From NCBI GenBank assembly GCA_910589195.1, contig CAJUTC010000003.1:1-64000 (forward strand): 64,000 nt of DNA, written 5' to 3'. Each line of letters starts with the position of its first letter. Position 1 is the first letter of the stretch. Of the stretch, positions 25,818 to 34,758 are shown one piece after another. The notes below the pieces were generated by a model that searched no databases, was not told where the DNA came from, and was given only the letters and a program-made list of their open reading frames with translations. Position numbers and translations under genes: made by a program. This DNA comes from an uncultured Lachnospiraceae bacterium (GTDB lineage: Bacteria; Bacillota; Clostridia; Lachnospirales; Lachnospiraceae).

Positions 25818-28298
25818 TTATGTTTCCGGAAAAATTCCGCAAATAAAGTCGTTTCCTGACGATAAAAAATAATTTGTGGCATCGTTTAGCCCCATTTTCC
25901 AGCTTTCTCCTGACTCCTGCTGGAAAATCGTTACATTATATTGATCGTATCCGGTAAGCAGGAACGGCTCACCGTCTTGCCCATAGCCCAGTACCGGATA
26001 CCCCTGGCCTAAAAAGTACTGAACCTGCCCTAAGCTGCAGCCTCTGGCATCTAAAAGCACCATACCATCCGGAAATACCCGGTTTGATGTAAATTCTCCT
26101 ACATTTTTCAGTAATCTGGCGGTTGCCTCTCTTTGGCCTGAAACACTGCTGACGGAAGGCCTGTCCACACGGCACCACAGCACTTGCCTGTTACTATTTG
26201 TGACAGTGCCCATCTTCTCATGAGCCAGTGCCACCGCTTCCGCAAAATCCTGGGTAATTCCCAGCAGGCGCCCTCCTCCATAAGCGTAAAAACTCATCCC
26301 TGGCACGGATATGGAAGAACCCAGATTTAAAATCTCGGCATTTTCATAAGTGATCTTTTCCGGGGCGGAAAATGCGATGTAACTTCCTGCCTTAATTTCG
26401 GATCCCGTTTGGACAAAATATACCTTTTTCCGCTGGGAATCTGCATACCATCCAATATTTTCCAGTTTATCGTCATCGATTTCTTCGTTGCAGACAATAG
26501 TATCCTCATCTACCACCTGATACGTATCCCCGGAAACCGAAATGATCCGTTTCAGATGGATGCGGCTGTCACCTATCGATACCCCGGCAATATAATATCC
26601 CGGCTTTTCATAACGGGTCTGAACCTCCATATCTTCCCCCAGGATTTCCAGCGCGTACATTGGCAGCTCCTCCTGGCGGCCATTGACCATCCATCGGCTG
26701 TTTTCCCTGGCAAGGCCATAGATAAAATCGTTTCCCACAAAGCCAAGAGTTCTCAGGCAGTCGCCGTTATCAGAAGTCACCTCGTTCTTTTCTCCCGTTT
26801 CCAGATCCAGCAAATGGATCTGTTTGGACTGGTAGATAAACGATCCTTCCTGCCAGGTAAACCGTCTGCCGTTCTGGCTAATGGCATAGCCGCCTTCCAA
26901 AAGACCTTCTGCCACTACCATATATTCATTGCTGGTTAAGTCGATACCGTAAATACCCGATCCGATTTTTAAATACAGCATTTCATTGGAGCTTAAATAG
27001 GAAAGCTCCTCTAAATCTAACTTCATCTCCTCATAACATTCAGTTACTGGGACAAAAAAGCGCTCTTCCAGACCGTCTTCCTGGCTGTTGTAGCGATACA
27101 TGGCTACTCCGGTGCAGCCCTCATGGCGCCCGCGGTTCATATAGCCGTAAACCAAAAAATCCACGCCTCCGTCATCTCTGGCTTTCAGGATTTTAATCCC
27201 ATGCTCCCGGTAAGATGGCCGGATTCCTTCCTCGCTAAGGCTGCGGAAGGAAAAAATACGGATTGCTTTTTTATCGGATTCCTGAAAACACCACAAATCT
27301 CCGTTGGTGACAAAAGCATACACATCGCCATTTTCGCTTTTCACAGCCTGTACCTGCTCGTCGTCTGTAATCCCCAACATAATCCTGCGTCCCCAAAAAT
27401 CCTCCCGGCGCCCGTTGAATACTTGATCTGCCCGGCGGTCAAAGTCCATCATGTAGATCCGCTGCTCTCCCTGGCGCATGGTAAAATTATCTTTTACCTC
27501 ATAATATTCGATCTGGTCTTCCTCATTATGGCGGATAGCCAGGTACTCCAGCGTAACCTGGCCCATACTTCCATTCATTTCGTTTAAGGTTATCAGCACC
27601 TCCCCCGCAGGTTCCATTTCCAGCCCGTCCCAGGTAATATGGGAATAGCTGGAATGGATATCCACATGTCCTAAGTTGCTGTTATCCCCGGTATCATTGC
27701 TTTCCAGATACGTTACCAGCGTCCTGGCATCCTCATAGCGGAACGTTCTGGCGGAAAAATCCGCCGCTAAATCCACCATCCCTTTTATCATCTCGGAATC
27801 GGCCCATACTACCCGGGTATAATAGCGGATTGCCCCGTGGCTGTCGGTATCCACAGTCAGGATCATAATATATTCCTGATCCCGCATAAGAAGATTTTGC
27901 ACCGGAAGCGTTGCCTGAGCGCCGTCTTCTAAAACGGTCCAGTCTTCCACACTGGTACGCTCCACCAGCCCATTTAAATCTAAGGTTCGGATTTCATAAT
28001 AAATTCCGGTAACCTGGCCCTCACAGCGTCCAATCCGGATACCAAGCTGCCTGTCTTCCGGAAGGACTGTAAGGCTGCCCCTAAGCCCTGCCCCGGTCAA
28101 TTCCTGCACATAGCCATGAAGGCAGTTCATTTCCCTTCCCAGCGCTTCCATGTAGACCACCGGAAGAGAACTTTCCTCCATAGACGTATAAATCGTATCC
28201 CCCTTTGCCCGTTTTGACTGCATCTGTAAAAAATATACTACAACTGCCGCAATAAAAATCACAAGCAGAATGCTGATGCGCTGCAGCACTCGTTTCAT
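25818..28298 (-). CDS. Large membrane-anchored protein of unknown function
   Basis: 826 residues. One N-terminal membrane helix (about residues 8-26) after three basic residues points to a type II membrane protein with a large outside part. The middle (about 200-700) is rich in short beta strands with repeated aromatic-aspartate turns, compatible with a beta-propeller-like fold; this is a guess. The last 90 residues (GQVQYFLGQGYPVLGYG, then FLLTGYDQYNVTIFQ) look like the second half of a C39-type papain-like domain, but the usual histidine is replaced and no clear catalytic cysteine context is present. The gene follows prs by about 30 bases in the same direction. I do not recognise a named family. 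Confidence 0.8.
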   Translation of the reverse strand: MKRVLQRISILLVIFIAAVVVYFLQMQSKRAKGDTIYTSMEESSLPVVYMEALGREMNCLHGYVQELTGAGLRGSLTVLPEDRQLGIRIGRCEGQVTGIYYEIRTLDLNGLVERTSVEDWTVLEDGAQATLPVQNLLMRDQEYIMILTVDTDSHGAIRYYTRVVWADSEMIKGMVDLAADFSARTFRYEDARTLVTYLESNDTGDNSNLGHVDIHSSYSHITWDGLEMEPAGEVLITLNEMNGSMGQVTLEYLAIRHNEEDQIEYYEVKDNFTMRQGEQRIYMMDFDRRADQVFNGRREDFWGRRIMLGITDDEQVQAVKSENGDVYAFVTNGDLWCFQESDKKAIRIFSFRSLSEEGIRPSYREHGIKILKARDDGGVDFLVYGYMNRGRHEGCTGVAMYRYNSQEDGLEERFFVPVTECYEEMKLDLEELSYLSSNEMLYLKIGSGIYGIDLTSNEYMVVAEGLLEGGYAISQNGRRFTWQEGSFIYQSKQIHLLDLETGEKNEVTSDNGDCLRTLGFVGNDFIYGLARENSRWMVNGRQEELPMYALEILGEDMEVQTRYEKPGYYIAGVSIGDSRIHLKRIISVSGDTYQVVDEDTIVCNEEIDDDKLENIGWYADSQRKKVYFVQTGSEIKAGSYIAFSAPEKITYENAEILNLGSSISVPGMSFYAYGGGRLLGITQDFAEAVALAHEKMGTVTNSNRQVLWCRVDRPSVSSVSGQREATARLLKNVGEFTSNRVFPDGMVLLDARGCSLGQVQYFLGQGYPVLGYGQDGEPFLLTGYDQYNVTIFQQESGESWKMGLNDATNYFLSSGNDFICGIFPET

Positions 28299-28327
28299 CT
28301 ATCAGCCTGCCCTTCTATTCCAAAATT

Positions 28328-29503
28328 TTATTCCTGTTTCCGATACTTTTCCAGGCAGCGGTTGATCCGTTTTGTGGGGTTTAACAGCTCGCTTAGAGAA
28401 GCATCATGGTTCAGATTATCAATAATCAGCGCAATGTATTTGCTCATATCCACATTGATGTAATATGGCTTAGATAAAAGCTCTTCCGTTTGGTACACCA
28501 GGTTCGTAGTTAAAATCCGGTCAATCAGACCTGCTTCATAATACTCGTCAAACTTGGCAAGGCCATTGGTAAACAGCCCAAAGGTGGCACAGATAAATAC
28601 TTTTCTGGCTTTTCTGTCCTTTAATTCCTTAGCCACATCCAGCATACTTTCCCCGGAAGAAATCATGTCGTCGATAATCAACACATCTTTCCCCGCTACA
28701 TCAGAACCTAAAAACTCGTGAGCCACAATGGGGTTGCGCCCGTTCACAATCTTAGTATAGTCCCGGCGCTTATAGAACATACCCATATCCAGCCCCAGGA
28801 CATTAGCAAAATAAACGGCGCGCCCCATCCCGCCTTCATCCGGGCTGATTACCATCATATGGTTGCTGTCGATGCTCAGCTCCTTTTCATGCTTTAGCAA
28901 ATGTTTAATAAACTGATAAATGGGCTGTACCGTTTCAAAGCCTTTTAGGGGGATGGCATTCTGTACCCGTGGATCGTGGGCATCGAAGGTAATAATATTT
29001 TCCACTCCCATCCGCACCAGCTCCTCCAAGGCAAGGGCACAGTCTAAGGACTCCCGGCCAGAGCGCTTATGTTGCCTGCTTTCGTAAAGAAAGGGCATGA
29101 TAACATTAATACGCCTTGCCTTTCCGGCGGCGGCGGCGATTACCCTTTTTAAATCCTGGAAGTGATCGTCTGGCGACATTCGGTTTTCTGTGCCGCAGAG
29201 AGAATAAGTCAAACTATAGTTGCATACATCTACCATGATGTATAAATCATCACCACGAACTGATTCGGTCAGCGCTCCTTTTCCCTCCCCGGATCCAAAG
29301 CGGGGGGTCTTTGCCTCAATGATATAGCTATCCCTTTGGTAACCTGCAAACGCGATAGTTGATTTATGTTCACTTTCTCGTTCTTTCCTCCAGGAAACCA
29401 GATATTGATCTACCTTTTTACCCAGTTCCCAGCAGCTTCGCAGCGGAATCAGCCCTAACGGCCCCACCGGAATCGTTTCAATGATTTTCTCTTCGTACAG
29501 CAT
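28328..29503 (-). CDS. prs: Ribose-phosphate pyrophosphokinase (long clostridial form)
   Basis: 391 residues. The PRPP-binding loop VLIIDDMISSGESM is typical, preceded by the ATP/ribose segments INVIMPFLYESRQ and TFDAHDPRVQ. It makes PRPP from ribose 5-phosphate and ATP for nucleotide, histidine and tryptophan synthesis. The protein is longer than the common version of about 315 residues, with an N-terminal extension and insertions. GGAGG lies seven bases before the ATG at 29503; an upstream in-frame codon at 29605 lacks such a site. A leader of about 240 bases precedes it. Confidence 0.92.
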   Translation of the reverse strand: MLYEEKIIETIPVGPLGLIPLRSCWELGKKVDQYLVSWRKERESEHKSTIAFAGYQRDSYIIEAKTPRFGSGEGKGALTESVRGDDLYIMVDVCNYSLTYSLCGTENRMSPDDHFQDLKRVIAAAAGKARRINVIMPFLYESRQHKRSGRESLDCALALEELVRMGVENIITFDAHDPRVQNAIPLKGFETVQPIYQFIKHLLKHEKELSIDSNHMMVISPDEGGMGRAVYFANVLGLDMGMFYKRRDYTKIVNGRNPIVAHEFLGSDVAGKDVLIIDDMISSGESMLDVAKELKDRKARKVFICATFGLFTNGLAKFDEYYEAGLIDRILTTNLVYQTEELLSKPYYINVDMSKYIALIIDNLNHDASLSELLNPTKRINRCLEKYRKQE

Positions 29504-29747
29504 CTCTTTCCTCCGTTGCTTTTTAAACTTAGGAACTGTCCTATAATAACTTACCTGCAGACCCAGAATTTTTCTTTGATCGTATAGTTCAAAAATCAGG
29601 CGCATAGCAGGCTATGTAACGGGTTTTTAAACTGTACGCTCAAAAAACGGCAGGACTATGGCAGGTTATTTTGAGCTCGTTCCTTACTCGGTAATTGTGT
29701 TTGAAAGCTCTTACAAGCCAGTCCGCAAATGGATTGGCGATGCATTC
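29504..29747 (-). promoter_or_regulatory. Long untranslated leader of prs
   Basis: Between the promoter and the prs start lie roughly 240 bases with several possible stems. Examples are GCTCAAAA ... TTTTTGAGC around 29638-29674 and CATAGC ... GCTATG near 29605-29620. No coding frame with a ribosome binding site is clear. It may fold into a regulatory structure, but I do not recognise a known riboswitch class. Confidence 0.4.
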
Positions 29748-29776
29748 TTTATATCATTATGTACTTTGTTCGTCAA
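29748..29776 (-). promoter_or_regulatory. Promoter for prs
   Basis: On the minus strand TTGACG (-35) and TATAAA (-10, preceded by TGA) are separated by exactly 17 bases. It is the only good housekeeping-type promoter between the dnaI-like gene and prs. Confidence 0.65.
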
Positions 29777-29830
29777 GATAATCCATGTTTTTCTTACGAA
29801 AATATGGTTATGAATCATTACTTTCCCGCC

Positions 29831-29861
29831 ATGACAAATCACTTTGCTGATTCGTCATGAG
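29831..29861. repeat. Palindromic repeat, copy 1
   Basis: The minus strand reads TCATGACGAATCAGCAAAG and continues GTGATTTGTCATG, an imperfect stem with a GCAAAG loop. A near-identical copy lies at 57214-57247 in the other orientation. It is between the dnaI-like stop and the prs promoter. It could be a dispersed REP-like unit or a terminator; it lacks a T run. Confidence 0.65.
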
Positions 29862-29871
29862 GTAGTATGGG

Positions 29872-30852
29872 TCATAACCGCAGGCGGATATCTGCTCCGT
29901 ATAAGGGGATTACCGTGTAATTGCTTATGATCCTGGAGGCCACCCGGTCCGTATACTCATCCCGCAGCCGATCCAGGGTTAAATTCGTAGAAATAATTGC
30001 GGAGCGGTTTGCTAAAAGCCTTTGGTTAATGCAGAAAAATAACTGAGAAGAAGTAAAACTGTTATTCATTTCTGTTCCTAAATCATCAATAATCAAAAGA
30101 TCGCATTCCAGAATATGCTGGTACATATTCTTCATCTCATGTTCTGCCGCGTATTCAAACCGATACTTGGAAAATACCTCAAATAAGTCGTGAGCCGATA
30201 AATAAATCACCGAATGGCCGCTATCAATCAGCTCCTTCGCGATGCAGTTGGTTAAAAAAGTTTTTCCCCGTCCGGTAGTTCCCGTAAACAAAAGGTTCCC
30301 GCCTTTCTCATCAAACTGTTGGGCAAATTCCTTGCACCAGCGGTATACCTGCTTCATATAGTTTGCTACGGTTGTGCCTACCGCTGGCTCTATCCGCTCA
30401 TTGTCAAAATACTGATAAGAAAAGGTATCAAAATTTTCCCGCCGCAAAACAGCTTCCAGGTTTGACTGGGAATACAGCAGTTTCATCTGAGCCCGCAAAA
30501 AGCACTGGCATTTTTCACCGCTCTTTGTATATCCCGTATCCTCACATTCCGGACAAGCAAAACGCATATCCATGTAATCTGCCGGATATCCTTTTGAAGC
30601 CAGAAGGAACGTTTTCTGCTCCCGCAGATCCGCTATCTCATCCCGCAGCCTGTCAATGGCATTTGTATCTCCGTTTAGGAGCTCCTTGGCCCTTAAAACC
30701 GCCCGGGTACTAACCGCTTGATCCAGTTCCTTTACTGCCGGAATCTTTTTGTAAATCTCCTTGATCCGTTCATCCTGCTCATGCTTATTCCGAAGCTGCC
30801 GTGCTTGGAAATCCCGCATAATTTCCTGATACTGGGAATTACTCAATGCCAT
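29872..30852 (-). CDS. dnaI: DnaI/DnaC-type helicase loader ATPase
   Basis: 326 residues. An N-terminal helical part is followed by a zinc-ribbon-like CPECEDTGYTKSGEKCQC (about residues 98-115), as in DnaI proteins. The AAA+ core has Walker A GTTGRGKTFL and Walker B LLIIDDLGTEM, with SSQLFFCINQRL and TNLTLDRLRDEY following. It loads the replicative helicase. The dnaD-like gene lies 30 bases upstream in the same direction, the expected primosome pair. AGGAGG precedes the ATG. Its extreme C-terminus, ADIRLRL, is short and basic. Confidence 0.92.
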   Translation of the reverse strand: MALSNSQYQEIMRDFQARQLRNKHEQDERIKEIYKKIPAVKELDQAVSTRAVLRAKELLNGDTNAIDRLRDEIADLREQKTFLLASKGYPADYMDMRFACPECEDTGYTKSGEKCQCFLRAQMKLLYSQSNLEAVLRRENFDTFSYQYFDNERIEPAVGTTVANYMKQVYRWCKEFAQQFDEKGGNLLFTGTTGRGKTFLTNCIAKELIDSGHSVIYLSAHDLFEVFSKYRFEYAAEHEMKNMYQHILECDLLIIDDLGTEMNNSFTSSQLFFCINQRLLANRSAIISTNLTLDRLRDEYTDRVASRIISNYTVIPLYGADIRLRL

Positions 30853-30882
30853 AAGCGGCTTACCTCCTGTCCCTGTCTGAAC

Positions 30883-31881
30883 CTATTCCTTCATCCTGGC
30901 TCTCACCTTTTCCATCATCAGCGAATCATAGTCGGTATGGCTCTGTTCAAAATTATGGAACCGGTTAACGGATTGTTTTTTTGGCGCTTCTGCCTGTTTT
31001 TGCCCATTTTTCTTTGCCGCCCGTTCCTTCTCCCGCTTTTGATGGATCATGTCCAAATCCTCTACATCCGATAAATTTTTTACCCCGGCCTTTTTCCATT
31101 CCTTTAAAATCTTGTCCGCATAAGGAAAACTGGGTGAATGGGTAGCGGCTATGGTGCGGTTGCAAGCTTCTACCACCACATCACGTGTAAAGCCATACGC
31201 CCCAAACCAAGTGTCAATAAACTGTTTCTCCGACGCCGCCGGCCTGCGGTCATTTAGGCCAAAGGCTTTCATAACAGAAAACGCGTCTTTTTGAAAGCCG
31301 GCGCTGTAAACTTTTGCCTCTTCTAATGTAACCATTCCTTTCTGGTGCCAGTTAATGGCTACCGTTTCCATATAGCGAATGCTGGTATGCCCGTTCTGCA
31401 CACAGTATTCCACCAAATACTCCAAAAGCTCTGCCGAAAGATTAAGCTCGCCATAAAGGTAAGCGAAGGTCTGGCATTCCCTCTGGGTAAAGACTTTATT
31501 CATATATTTCTGAGCGATATAAAGAAGCTGGGCAAACTCTTCATCCTCTTTAAGGCGGCTGATTCCGTCTTTTGCGTAAACCGGTTTGGCAGGTTTTGGC
31601 GCCTGGGGCAAGGCTTGTCCTTCTTGATCCGCCTTTTCAATTCGCCCGCTTTCCAGCACGCCGGCCTTCTCCCAGTAGGCTATGGCACGCTTTACATCGC
31701 CTTCTGTATAATGGAGGGCTTCCGCAACCGTCATCAAATCCGGATTCTGATTTTGATGACGCAGCAGATATAAATAGACCTTTACATACTCCCCGCTGGC
31801 TCCTGCCATACATTCATCAATAAACTGATTCGAAACCAGTGTGCCATTTACCTGAAACCGGCTGCTAAATTCCCATGACAT
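30883..31881 (-). CDS. dnaD: DnaD domain protein (primosome component)
   Basis: 332 residues. The N-terminal 100 residues form a winged-helix part (VSNQFIDECMAGASGEYVKV), then two DnaD C-terminal-type helical repeats with the motif AINWHQKGMVTLEEAKVY and a second copy ending in FPYADKILKEWKKAGV. A lysine-rich tail completes the protein. DnaD remodels DNA and recruits the helicase loader in Firmicutes. It is co-oriented with the dnaI-like gene, and a DnaA-box-like array lies right upstream. Confidence 0.9.
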   Translation of the reverse strand: MSWEFSSRFQVNGTLVSNQFIDECMAGASGEYVKVYLYLLRHQNQNPDLMTVAEALHYTEGDVKRAIAYWEKAGVLESGRIEKADQEGQALPQAPKPAKPVYAKDGISRLKEDEEFAQLLYIAQKYMNKVFTQRECQTFAYLYGELNLSAELLEYLVEYCVQNGHTSIRYMETVAINWHQKGMVTLEEAKVYSAGFQKDAFSVMKAFGLNDRRPAASEKQFIDTWFGAYGFTRDVVVEACNRTIAATHSPSFPYADKILKEWKKAGVKNLSDVEDLDMIHQKREKERAAKKNGQKQAEAPKKQSVNRFHNFEQSHTDYDSLMMEKVRARMKE

Positions 31882-31980
31882 TCTTTGTTTTCATCCTTTC
31901 CAAAAGAGCATCCATTCTCGCCCTTCTCTGCCATCCATATCCATCATAACACAAGGTCGAAAAAAAGAAAATAGCCTGAG

Positions 31981-32182
31981 TTATCCACCAAATCTGCTGT
32001 GGATATTGTGGATATTGTGGATAACTACGTGGATTCTTGTTCTTTCTGCCTGGCGAATCCTGTCGAAATCCAGCGAAATCAAGGTTTTCCTGAATTGTCA
32101 GTTAATTTTTTATGTTAATAAAAACATCCACATAGCTTCTTTACATAAAATGTTGAAAACTATGTGGATATTGTGGATAACT
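31981..32182. promoter_or_regulatory. Cluster of DnaA-box-like 9-mers
   Basis: Three 9-mers stand in perfect head-to-tail tandem at 31998-32024: TGTGGATAT, TGTGGATAT, TGTGGATAA. The last is an exact consensus DnaA box read in reverse (TTATCCACA). A pair, TGTGGATAT then TGTGGATAA, recurs at 32163-32180, so the block TGTGGATATTGTGGATAACT is a direct repeat. Single sites TTATCCACC (31981) and near-matches lie around. Between them is an AT-rich stretch (about 32080-32160). The cluster occupies the gap between murC and dnaD. DnaA binding is inferred from the consensus. Confidence 0.65.
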
Positions 32183-33564
32183 TACATACCAAGAAGCTTT
32201 TCCCCCACTTTTACAATATCCCCGGCCCCCATAGTTATCAACAAATCACCTGGAATACAATTTTGCAAAATAAATGTTTCAATTTCATCAAAAGACGGGA
32301 TATAATGGGCTTTTCCCCCGGCATTCGTTATTTTCTCCTCAATATCGCGGGAGCTGACGCCTAATGTATTGATTTCCCTGGCGGCGTAAATATCGGCCAG
32401 TATCACCTCATCCGCAAGTAACAGTGCCTTGGCAAATTCATCCAGAAACGCCTCTGTCCTGGTATACGTATGGGGCTGAAATACACACCATAACCGTTTA
32501 TGTGGATACTGTTTCGCCGCCGTCAGGGTTGCTTCAATCTCCTGGGGATGATGGGCATAATCATCAATAATCGTAACGCCTCCAATTTCCCCTTTTTTCT
32601 CAAACCTTCGGCCAGCGCCTGTAAAATGGCAAAGGCCTTCCTGGATTTGCTTTATGGAAACCCCAAGCTCCCTCGCCGCCGCTATGGAAGCCAGGGAATT
32701 ATATACATTATACTCGCCTAAAACCCCAAGTGTAATGTCACCCACTGCCTTCCCATCCTCCAAAAGGGTATAAGAAGGCCGCCCATACTTATCGTATGTA
32801 ATCCCTTCAGCGCTGTATCGGCTGTTTTTTGGATCCCTTCCAAAAGTTATCACCTGACACGGCAAATTATTGGTAATCTCTTCCATATTCTGAATATCAC
32901 TGCTGATAATCAACGTTCCCTTTTCATCCAGTTTTTCCGCAAACAGCCGGAATGAACGGCGGATATCATCCAGATCTTTGAAAAAATCCAGATGGTCAGC
33001 CTCAATATTCAAAATAATCTCCATGGTTGGAAAAAAAGAAAGAAAACTGTTGGTGTACTCGCAAGCTTCCGTTACGAAAAGCTTAGATCCCCCTACCCGG
33101 ATGTTCCCTTTAATAGAAGGAAGGAGCCCTCCTACGGTAACCGTAGGATCCATATGGGCAGCCAGAAGGATTTCTGTCAGCATAGACGTGGTAGTGGTTT
33201 TGCCGTGAGTTCCTGACACATTGACCGCCTGCTTGTAATTACGCATGATTTCCCCAAGAAGCTCTGCCCTGGTCAGCATGGGAATGTTCTTGTTTCTGGC
33301 AGCTAAAAACTCCGGGTTATCTGGATGGATCGCAGCCGTATATACAACAGCCTGAATCCCGTCTGTAATATTAGAATCCCTCTGCCCATACTCCACCCTT
33401 ATGCCCTTTTCCTCCAAATGGCTGGTAAGCTCCGTCTTATGGGCATCTGAACCAGAAACCTGAAATCCTTCCTCCGAAAGAATTTCCGCCAGACCGCTCA
33501 TGCTGATGCCTCCGATTCCGATAAAATGTATGGCCTCTGGCCTGTTAAAATCAATTTGATACAT
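32182..33564 (-). CDS. murC: UDP-N-acetylmuramate--L-alanine ligase
   Basis: 460 residues, the normal size. FIGIGGISMSGLAEIL begins the UDP-binding domain, NVSGTHGKTTTTSML is the ATP loop, and IDDYAHHPQEIEATL the conserved Mur-ligase block. It adds L-alanine to UDP-MurNAc in cytoplasmic peptidoglycan synthesis. Its last codons overlap the second DnaA-box-like pair. It is transcribed toward dnaD in the same direction but separated by about 300 bases. Confidence 0.97.
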   Translation of the reverse strand: MYQIDFNRPEAIHFIGIGGISMSGLAEILSEEGFQVSGSDAHKTELTSHLEEKGIRVEYGQRDSNITDGIQAVVYTAAIHPDNPEFLAARNKNIPMLTRAELLGEIMRNYKQAVNVSGTHGKTTTTSMLTEILLAAHMDPTVTVGGLLPSIKGNIRVGGSKLFVTEACEYTNSFLSFFPTMEIILNIEADHLDFFKDLDDIRRSFRLFAEKLDEKGTLIISSDIQNMEEITNNLPCQVITFGRDPKNSRYSAEGITYDKYGRPSYTLLEDGKAVGDITLGVLGEYNVYNSLASIAAARELGVSIKQIQEGLCHFTGAGRRFEKKGEIGGVTIIDDYAHHPQEIEATLTAAKQYPHKRLWCVFQPHTYTRTEAFLDEFAKALLLADEVILADIYAAREINTLGVSSRDIEEKITNAGGKAHYIPSFDEIETFILQNCIPGDLLITMGAGDIVKVGEKLLGM

Positions 33565-33770
33565 ATCGTTCCACTTTCCGGCGGCTATGTCCGCCTGTTT
33601 TTATCATAATAAGCACATTTTATAGTATGCAACACAGTTTTATTATACAATAGAAACCGGAAAAAATCCACAAGTTCCATGGCTTCCCTCTGTAAAATAA
33701 CCGGTCTGCCCGCCTGTATATACAACATCAGGGGACGCGTCCGCATCCCCCAAATCGTTTCTTATTATTT
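33565..33770. other. Short gene-free stretch upstream of murC
   Basis: This stretch contains the murC promoter region and a 10-base palindrome GGACGCGTCC at about 33733. I see no convincing gene. Confidence 0.5.
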
Positions 33771-34060
33771 TTAATTGAGCGCCTTTTTCTCCCATTTTCC
33801 AATCCTGCAGCAAATTAGCGTAACGGCCGCGCCAAGCACCCAAGAGCACAGGATGGAAATCCAGATACATTCATATCTTCCATAAGGCAGGCTTGGGGTT
33901 CTGGTCAAATACGCAATTCCATAAGCCAGCGGAATCCGGACCGCCACCATCGTGATATGGATATCCACATGGGTGTCATGGTATCCCCGGCCCCCCGCAT
34001 AACGCCGGAAAGGCTTTGGGTTACCGCCATAGCGATATACTCCGCCGCCAAAATTCCCAG
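33771..34060 (-). pseudogene. C-terminal remnant of a MATE-family efflux transporter
   Basis: Two frames join into the end of a MATE (NorM-like) multidrug exporter. LGILAAEYIAMAVTQSLSGV and MRGAGDTMTPMWISI are in one frame. A one-base loss near 33955 then shifts to ITMVAVRIPLAYGIAYL, ending with membrane segments and the tail IGKWEKKALN. Everything before the first segment is missing, with stops in all frames near 34070. It lies downstream of the MerR gene on the same strand, the usual partner arrangement for a drug pump and its regulator. Confidence 0.75.
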
Positions 34061-34198
34061 TCAGCATACGATTCCAGCTTTCTATTTTTTTCCGCGGCGC
34101 GGCCAGTATCAAAAAGCAGCAGTCAAAACCCGCGTTACAGTTTGTAGCGGATATGAAATTCCCCGGAACTATCCAAAGCAGGAAGCTCCTCTAAACTG

Positions 34199-34585
34199 CT
34201 ACCTTTCGTTTTTCTCCCAGGGTAAAACCCCGGTTCTAAGGCCTTCTTCATAACCATCTATTTTATGATTTAATCGTTCCATTGCCTGATCAATTTGTTC
34301 CCGGCGTTTTAAAAGGATTTCCCGCTGCTCTACAAGCAGCCTGTGCCTGTCTGGAATTGTCTGCCTCCCCTTTTGATCCAGCCTTACATATTCTGTCATC
34401 GCTTCTACCGTAAGTCCCGCGTTCCGCAGGCATTTTGCCAGTTCTACCCAGCCTAAGTCTGATTCCTGGTAATTTCGTACATTCCCTGTAGTACGTGTTA
34501 CCGGCGGAATCATCCCAACCCGCTCATAATAGCGCAGTGTAGCCTGTGTAATCCCGTATTTTTCGCTGACTTCTTTGATCGTCAT
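34199..34585 (-). CDS. MerR-family transcriptional regulator
   Basis: 128 residues. The N-terminal MerR HTH is clear (TIKEVSEKYGITQATLRYYE, then RVGMIPPVTR), followed by a coiled coil for dimerisation (about 75-115). No metal-binding cysteines are seen, so it is more like the drug- or stress-responsive members. AGGAGAAG lies before the ATG. It sits upstream of the MATE remnant, its likely former target. It seems intact although its neighbour has decayed. Confidence 0.88.
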   Translation of the reverse strand: MTIKEVSEKYGITQATLRYYERVGMIPPVTRTTGNVRNYQESDLGWVELAKCLRNAGLTVEAMTEYVRLDQKGRQTIPDRHRLLVEQREILLKRREQIDQAMERLNHKIDGYEEGLRTGVLPWEKNER

Positions 34586-34597
34586 CTGTCTTCTCCT

Positions 34598-34717
34598 TTA
34601 AAACAAGTACCAATATTCCGGATGGCCGTTTGCCCCGTCAAAATTCCAAAAAACTTTGTCCGGCAGATATACCTGGTACAGGGCATATCCGCTGGGCAGC
34701 ACGTTGCCATAATACAA
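34598..34717 (-). pseudogene. Short 3' gene fragment of unknown origin
   Basis: An open frame without its own start reads YYGNVLPSGYALYQVYLPDK, then VFWNFDGANGHPEYWYLF before TAA. It begins immediately after the terminator of the wall-binding protein gene and ends two bases before the MerR ribosome binding site. It is probably the tail of a lost gene. I do not recognise the family. Confidence 0.35.
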
Positions 34718-34750
34718 AAACCAGCCTAAATGCAGTTGCATCTAAGCTGG
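34715..34750 (-). terminator. Terminator of the wall-binding protein gene
   Basis: The arms CCAGC and GCTGG, extended by TGCA pairs, form a stem, followed on the minus strand by GGTTTTTGT. It lies nine bases past the stop. Confidence 0.75.
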
Positions 34751-34758
34751 CTTGCTTG

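Noticed and set aside
31981..32182. Main chromosome origin (oriC) or CRISPR array
   Set aside because: The repeats are 9-mers with no unique spacers, so not CRISPR. Without dnaA/dnaN or skew data I only call a DnaA-box-like cluster.
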